Shown piece after piece: positions 6,126 to 10,308 of a stretch of 10,308 nt of DNA; positions within the stretch are counted from its first letter, which is position 1; each line of letters starts with the position of its first letter. A program made the translations under genes and the position numbers. The stretch spans positions 1 to 10,308 of the forward strand of contig JACMMA010000699.1 of NCBI GenBank assembly GCA_014379275.1, in the 5' to 3' direction. The notes beneath the pieces were generated by a model. It searched no databases and had not been told where the DNA came from. It worked only from the letters and a program-made list of their open reading frames with translations. This DNA comes from Armatimonadota bacterium. GTDB lineage: Bacteria > Armatimonadota > Armatimonadia > Armatimonadales > Armatimonadaceae.

Positions 6126-7457
6126 ATGACAAATGGGATGAGCCATCTTAATTTCGATGTCGCTCCAATCGAACGCTCCGTGCGCGAAGGTCGTTTTCCG
6201 GCGGGAAGTTTCCGCAATCGCGTTATCGCTATCGTTTTGCTCGCTGTGTCATCGTCTACTCTGGTGACCGCCTGCACGAGTTCTGCGGAGACGGCCGATG
6301 CGCTACCTCCTGGAAAACCGCAGGAAGCAGTCATCGCGCCCGTACCTCAGGCGACCGCCCGCGTCACCAAGGATCACAGAACGAAAGACGTGATGCCGCT
6401 TAAAGAAGCGTTTAAAGGAAGGTTTCTCATCGGGAGTGCCCTCAACTACCCGGAACTGCAAGGCAAAAATCCGGAACGGGTGGCGTTCGTCCGAAACCAT
6501 TTCAACGCCATCACTGCAGGCAACAGCATGAAACCGGATTTTACCCAGCGTGTCGAAGGACAGTTCACCTTCGCGGATGGTGATAAATTGGTCGAGATCG
6601 CTGCGCAGAGCCGGGCGACTGTTGTCGGTCACACGCTGGTATGGCACTCGCAAACTCCCGACTGGTTCTTTAAAGCACCGGATGGCAAGCCCGCCGACCG
6701 GACGTTAGCCCTTGTACGGATGCGCAAGCACATTTCCACGGTCGTCGGTCGTTACAAAGGTCGCATCAAACAATGGGATGTGGTCAACGAAGCCATCAGC
6801 GATTCGCCGGATGAAGATCTGCGGCAAACCCCCTGGCTCAAAGCGGTCGGACCGGACTATATTGAGCAGGCGTTCCGTGCGGCGCACGAAGCCGATCCGG
6901 ACGCCGTGCTGATTTATAACGACTACAACATCGAGCGCGAATACAAACGCCCCAAGGCGTTGCGGCTTCTGAAGTCATTGATCGCCAAGGGAGTCCCGGT
7001 CCACGCGGTGGGCATCCAGTGTCACTGGCGGCTCGACAACCCGGATTTTGCCGAGGTCGAGGAATCTATTAAGCAGTTCTCGGAACTCGGTCTGAAAGTG
7101 ATGATCACGGAACTCGACATTGGCGTGCTCCCCACGAAGTACCAGGGCGCGGACGTATACAGGACAGAAGTGATGACGCCGGAAATGCAGGCGACGATGA
7201 ACCCGTACACGGGCGGTCTACCGGACGCGGTGGCGCAGCAACATGCCGAGCGGTACCGGCAGGCGTTCGAGATGTTCCTGCGCCACCAAGACAAGATCGG
7301 GCGGGTCACCTTCTGGGGTGTGGATGACGAAGAGTCCTGGTTCAACGATTTCCCGATCAAGGGGCGCACCGACTACCCTCTCCTTTTCGACCGGCACCGC
7401 AATCCGAAGCCCGCCTACTTCGCGGTAGTAAAAACGGTGTCGTCGGAGAAGCCGTAA
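6126..7457 (+). CDS. Endo-1,4-beta-xylanase, GH10, predicted lipoprotein
   Basis: The product (443 residues from this ATG) hydrolyses internal beta-1,4 links of xylan with retention of configuration. A hydrophobic stretch at 33-48 ends in the lipobox LVTAC, so Cys50 should be lipidated and the enzyme tethered at the cell envelope. A short linker leads to the GH10 barrel (~90-437), of normal family length. Visible signatures are GNSMKPD (132-138), HTLVWHSQTPDW (169-180), WDVVNE with acid/base Glu222, NDYN (265-268), ITELD with nucleophile Glu329, and TFWGVDDEESW (395-405). All catalytic residues are present. There is no binding module in the chain; one is encoded by the divergent neighbour. 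The start is uncertain: ATG at 6138 has AGGAA 12 bases upstream, the frame is open back to TTG at 6060, and the region before the hydrophobic core is long for a lipoprotein signal (about 30 residues). Confidence 0.93.
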   Translation: MTNGMSHLNFDVAPIERSVREGRFPAGSFRNRVIAIVLLAVSSSTLVTACTSSAETADALPPGKPQEAVIAPVPQATARVTKDHRTKDVMPLKEAFKGRFLIGSALNYPELQGKNPERVAFVRNHFNAITAGNSMKPDFTQRVEGQFTFADGDKLVEIAAQSRATVVGHTLVWHSQTPDWFFKAPDGKPADRTLALVRMRKHISTVVGRYKGRIKQWDVVNEAISDSPDEDLRQTPWLKAVGPDYIEQAFRAAHEADPDAVLIYNDYNIEREYKRPKALRLLKSLIAKGVPVHAVGIQCHWRLDNPDFAEVEESIKQFSELGLKVMITELDIGVLPTKYQGADVYRTEVMTPEMQATMNPYTGGLPDAVAQQHAERYRQAFEMFLRHQDKIGRVTFWGVDDEESWFNDFPIKGRTDYPLLFDRHRNPKPAYFAVVKTVSSEKP

Positions 7458-7470
7458 TTGTGAGCCTGAC

Positions 7471-7537
7471 CGCCCCGTCTCTCCCCCGGTTTCTTACTCC
7501 CCTCTCTGATTCCGATGGCGGGAGGAGGGAGAAAACG
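7471..7537. other. Pyrimidine tract then purine tract after the xylanase
   Basis: The 113-bp gap after the xylanase stop contains a C/T-rich stretch (~7471-7507) followed by a G/A-rich stretch (~7519-7536). Short pairings such as CTCCC (7497-7501) with GGGAG (7527-7531) are possible. There is no T run, so a classical terminator is not supported and read-through into the next gene remains possible. Confidence 0.25.
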
Positions 7538-7570
7538 ACAAAGGATCAAGCGGCTTAAACGGCGAACAAG

Positions 7571-10000
7571 ATGCCTATCATGTCCGCAATTACCCGCCGT
7601 CATCTGCTCGTCGCGTCCGCCCTGGGATTGCCACTCGCCACCGCCTTACCTACCCGCGCCGGTTCCGCTGACCGTCGACCGGACGCAGCAGCGACGGTAG
7701 ACCCCTCCTCCATCGGGTTTCTGCCCGACCGCCTCGCCGTCGCGGACGCACTCGTCGCCGATGCAGTCGCGACAGGGGGCGTGCCGGGCGCGGTCCTGCT
7801 CGTCGGGCGGCGCGGTGCCATCGCGATACACAAGGCATACGGCAACGCCGCGCTACGCCCCGGCCCGGTCCCGATAACGACTGGTACCATTTTCGATCTC
7901 GCCTCGCTGACAAAACCTGTCGCGACCGCCACCGCGATCATGCGGCTGGTCGAGCAAAACCGCGTCGCGCTGGAGTCGCCCGTCGCCGATTACCTGCCGC
8001 CGTTCGCGAAAGCCGGGGGGGACCGGGCGCGGATCACGGTGCGGCACCTGCTGACCCACGCGGCAGGCTTCCCGGCGGGCGGTGCGTACTCCGGGAAAGT
8101 ACGGACCCTGCCCCAGATCATCGACGAGATCGCGCAGTCGCGGCAACTGTTCCCGCCCGGTGAGCGGTTCCTGTACTCGGATTTTGGTTTCATCGCGCTC
8201 GGCGCAGTTGTGGAGGCGGCATCTGGCGAACCACTCGACTCATACGCGAAGCGACACCTGTTCGCGCCGCTGGGCATGGAATCGTCCGGTTACCGTCCGG
8301 GACCCGGACTCGCCGACCGTTTCGCCGCGACTACCTCCGGCGAGGCGTTCCTCAACATCGCTGGACACGTCCATGACCCGACCGCGCAGGCACTCGGCGG
8401 CGTCGCCGGGCACGCCGGGTTGTTTTCCACGGGGGGCGATTTAGCCCGCTTCTGCCAGATGCTCCTGAACGGCGGCGAACTCGACGGAACACGCGTCCTG
8501 AAGCCCGAGACCGTCGCGCAAATGACCGCCAAACAGTCGCCGTTTATCGGCGAAGCGCGTTCGTGCGGGTGGGACCTCGACTCGGCGTACAACATTCGCG
8601 GCGCACTGCCGCCCGGCTCGTTCGGACACACCGGTTTTACCGGTACCTCGCTCTGGATCGACCCCCTTTCCGAAACATTCGTCGTGCTCCTGACGAACGC
8701 CGTCCACGCCCGCCCGAGCGCAAGCCCCGTGGTGATCCCGCTACGTCGGCAGGTTTCTACCGTTGTCGCCGCCGCCATCGCGGACCTGCCGCCCGGACCG
8801 GGACGGATACCGGCGAACCTGCCCGCGTCGCTCGACGATCAGGTCATCGTACAAACGGGTCTCGACGTACTACGTGCGGAAAACTTCGCGCGACTGCGGG
8901 GGCGCAGGGTCGGCGTCGTTTGCAACCACACGGCGGTGGAACGCGAGGGAAACCATCTCGCCGACCTGATCACCGGGACCGGCGAAATCAATCTCGTCGC
9001 GTTCTTCGCGCCCGAACACGGCATTCGCGGCGAGGTAGACGCGAGCGTCGGCGACGGCATAGACAAAAAAACGGGACGCAAGGTGTACTCTCTGTACAAC
9101 CTGAAACTGCCGAGAGCCCAACGCTACCGCCCAACGACCGCCCAGTTCGCCGGGATCGACACGCTCGTTTTCGACATTCAGGACATCGGCACGCGGTATT
9201 ACACGTACATCGCGACGCTCGGCTACTGCATGGAACGCGCCGCGAAACTCGGCATCAAGGTGATCGTTCTCGACCGCCCGAACCCGCTCGGCGGGCTGCT
9301 CGTGGAGGGACCGATCCTCGCCCCCGAACTATCCGGGCAGTTCACGGCGTACCACGCGATACCGATCACGCACGGCTTGACTGTCGGCGAACTCGCGATG
9401 GTGTACAACACGGAGCGCAAGATCGGGGCGAACCTCGAAGTCATCAAAATGCCGAACTGGAACCGCCGTCTGCTCTGGGACCAGACCGGCTTGCCGTGGG
9501 TGAACCCGTCCCCGAACATCCGCAACGTGCGTGAGGCGGCGCTCTATCCCGGCGTCGGGTTCCTGGAAGGGCTACCGCTCAGCGTCGGGCGCGGCACCGA
9601 TATGCCGTTCGAGATCCTGGGTGCGCCCTGGGTGGACGGTTCGGCTCTCGCCGACCGCATGAACAAACGGCGTCTGCCCGGCGTCTCCTTCGTCCCGGCG
9701 CGATTCACCCCCACGTCGAGCAAATATAAAGGTGTCCGGTGCGGCGGGGTACAGATCAACCTGTGGGACCGACGCATCTGCCGCCCCTCCGAACTCGGCA
9801 TCTATCTCATCGACGCCCTCGTGCGTCTGTACCCGGAAAAACTACCCGCCACAACGCTCCATGACATGCGAAGCATGGTCGGTAACAAGGCCATTCCCGC
9901 CGCCGTCGCACGCGGCGAATCCCCCGAAAAGATCATCGCCTCCTGGTCCGCCGATGTGGAAGCGTGGCGCAAAAGACGTGCGCCGTTCCTGCTCTACTAA
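7571..10000 (+). CDS. Exported AmiE-like serine hydrolase fused to NamZ (DUF1343, GH171)
   Basis: This 809-residue fusion has two enzyme halves. A Tat-like signal (TRRHLLVASALGLPLA, ~8-23) implies export. Residues ~45-400 form a serine beta-lactamase/PBP-fold hydrolase: SLTK (Ser112, Lys115), YSD (202-204, the YxN position) and HTG (353-355). Residues ~425-809 form the NamZ/DUF1343 domain, with GVVCNHTAV (448-456), FFAPEHGIRGEVDA (478-491), DIQDIGTRYYTYI (535-547), LDRPNPLGG (567-575) and SVGRGTDMPFE (671-681). NamZ proteins are exo-beta-N-acetylmuramidases. In Bacillus subtilis muropeptide rescue, the amidase AmiE, which I recall as beta-lactamase-like, acts with NamZ. By inference this one chain removes peptides from muropeptides and releases MurNAc outside the cytoplasm. 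The N-terminal half could instead be a D-Ala peptidase or esterase. No ribosome site is clear; ATG at 7580 is also possible. Confidence 0.88.
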   Translation: MPIMSAITRRHLLVASALGLPLATALPTRAGSADRRPDAAATVDPSSIGFLPDRLAVADALVADAVATGGVPGAVLLVGRRGAIAIHKAYGNAALRPGPVPITTGTIFDLASLTKPVATATAIMRLVEQNRVALESPVADYLPPFAKAGGDRARITVRHLLTHAAGFPAGGAYSGKVRTLPQIIDEIAQSRQLFPPGERFLYSDFGFIALGAVVEAASGEPLDSYAKRHLFAPLGMESSGYRPGPGLADRFAATTSGEAFLNIAGHVHDPTAQALGGVAGHAGLFSTGGDLARFCQMLLNGGELDGTRVLKPETVAQMTAKQSPFIGEARSCGWDLDSAYNIRGALPPGSFGHTGFTGTSLWIDPLSETFVVLLTNAVHARPSASPVVIPLRRQVSTVVAAAIADLPPGPGRIPANLPASLDDQVIVQTGLDVLRAENFARLRGRRVGVVCNHTAVEREGNHLADLITGTGEINLVAFFAPEHGIRGEVDASVGDGIDKKTGRKVYSLYNLKLPRAQRYRPTTAQFAGIDTLVFDIQDIGTRYYTYIATLGYCMERAAKLGIKVIVLDRPNPLGGLLVEGPILAPELSGQFTAYHAIPITHGLTVGELAMVYNTERKIGANLEVIKMPNWNRRLLWDQTGLPWVNPSPNIRNVREAALYPGVGFLEGLPLSVGRGTDMPFEILGAPWVDGSALADRMNKRRLPGVSFVPARFTPTSSKYKGVRCGGVQINLWDRRICRPSELGIYLIDALVRLYPEKLPATTLHDMRSMVGNKAIPAAVARGESPEKIIASWSADVEAWRKRRAPFLLY

Positions 10001-10012
10001 TCGTCCCATCAA

Positions 10013-10019
10013 GAAAGGA
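10013..10019 (+). promoter_or_regulatory. Ribosome binding site of the last gene
   Basis: GAAAGGA lies 7 bases before the ATG at 10027 and fixes that start. The site sits in the 26-base gap after the fusion gene's stop, so the two genes are probably co-transcribed. Confidence 0.65.
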
Positions 10020-10026
10020 CTGAGTA

Positions 10027-10308
10027 ATGACAACGGAGAAATGTATCCAACTCGTCGCGACGTTTATCTTCGCTATGGCTTTACTAGCTACGCCGTCCAC
10101 GGCTCAAGCGCAGGAAAACTTTTTGGGGCAACGTGCGGAATCCGGTGGTGAACCGTTCATCAAAATGGACAAAACCCGGTTCGCCGTGGGGGAGAACGTC
10201 TTTTTCTGGGTCGGAGTGCGCACACCCCAGAAGGACGGAAAAGTGCCGGCGCAGTTCCAGGGAACCTGCCGACTCGTGATCACGCGCCCCGACTGTACCG
10301 AGAAGATT
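10027..10308 (+). CDS. Secreted protein of unknown function, 3' end outside window
   Basis: Ninety-four codons are visible before the window ends in frame. A typical signal peptide (hydrophobic ~9-21, cleavage likely after STAQA at residue 28) implies export. The mature part begins QENFLGQR. The stretch FIKMDKTRFAVGENVFFWVGV (about 44-64) resembles the opening strands of Ig-like or macroglobulin-type beta-sandwich domains, where a 'DK..F..GE.V...V' pattern is common. Two cysteines (Cys81, Cys90) may pair. It follows the peptidoglycan-recycling fusion by 26 bases on the same strand and has its own ribosome site, so an envelope role is plausible. The family cannot be named from this fragment. 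Confidence 0.75.
   Translation, partial: MTTEKCIQLVATFIFAMALLATPSTAQAQENFLGQRAESGGEPFIKMDKTRFAVGENVFFWVGVRTPQKDGKVPAQFQGTCRLVITRPDCTEKI

Noticed and set aside
7471..7537. Intrinsic terminator after the xylanase
   Set aside because: Pairing between the C/T and G/A tracts is short and interrupted, and no T run follows.
8563..9534. Long arginine-rich plus-strand frame of 323 codons inside the fusion gene
   Set aside because: It is an out-of-frame shadow of the well-supported fusion. Its Arg/Pro-heavy composition is typical of GC-rich shadow frames.
3585..10308. The whole right half as one xylan-utilisation operon
   Set aside because: Gene directions alternate, there is no transporter or other xylan-pathway enzyme, and the fusion points to peptidoglycan. 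Only the pair at 5197-7457 is credibly xylan-linked.

Overview
The window is a bacterial chromosomal segment with five complete genes, one gene cut by the right edge, and unusually roomy intergenic regions. Genes are moderately GC-rich with G/C-leaning third positions, while the first ~250 bases are clearly AT-richer. Secreted glycan-degrading enzymes, a lipoprotein signal, a Tat-like signal, a large hybrid histidine kinase and a serine hydrolase-DUF1343 fusion suggest a free-living saprophyte from a phylum such as Armatimonadota, Planctomycetota, Acidobacteriota or Verrucomicrobiota. I lean to Armatimonadota on overall style, but no marker gene settles it.

Layout. Bases 1-642 have no convincing gene. 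The left edge carries three 16-bp operator-like units; the first fits the LacI/GalR core AANCGNTT. They probably regulate a leftward gene just outside the window. On the minus strand, 643-3276 encodes a membrane hybrid histidine kinase with a NarX/PilJ-like sensor and two receiver domains. A 308-bp divergent region leads to a Gfo/Idh/MocA oxidoreductase (3585-4745, plus). A 451-bp gap follows, with only one weakly coding-looking ORF. Then come a membrane-anchored protein with a GH10-associated carbohydrate-binding-like module (5197-5910, minus) and, divergent from it, a GH10 endo-xylanase lipoprotein (plus, start about 6126, end 7457). Next, on the plus strand, is an 809-residue exported fusion of a serine beta-lactamase-fold hydrolase with NamZ/DUF1343 (7571-10000). 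Close behind it is the start of a secreted protein (10027 to the edge).

How the genes may work together. The right half looks like an extracytoplasmic polysaccharide-processing neighbourhood. The GH10 enzyme cuts xylan at the cell surface, and the divergent membrane protein may hold xylan near the cell. The fusion joins the two types of enzyme that in Bacillus subtilis muropeptide rescue are the separate proteins AmiE and NamZ, so its likely substrate is peptidoglycan rather than xylan. The oxidoreductase may act on a sugar or sugar acid, but its substrate cannot be read from sequence. The kinase has no separate response regulator nearby, so its target is unknown.

Most interesting points: the AmiE-like/NamZ fusion, the apparently stand-alone GH10-type binding module beside a GH10 gene lacking it, the operator array at the left edge, and -10-like hexamers 6-9 nt upstream of two start codons, which suggest leaderless transcripts. 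No mobile element, CRISPR array, tRNA or rRNA was seen.
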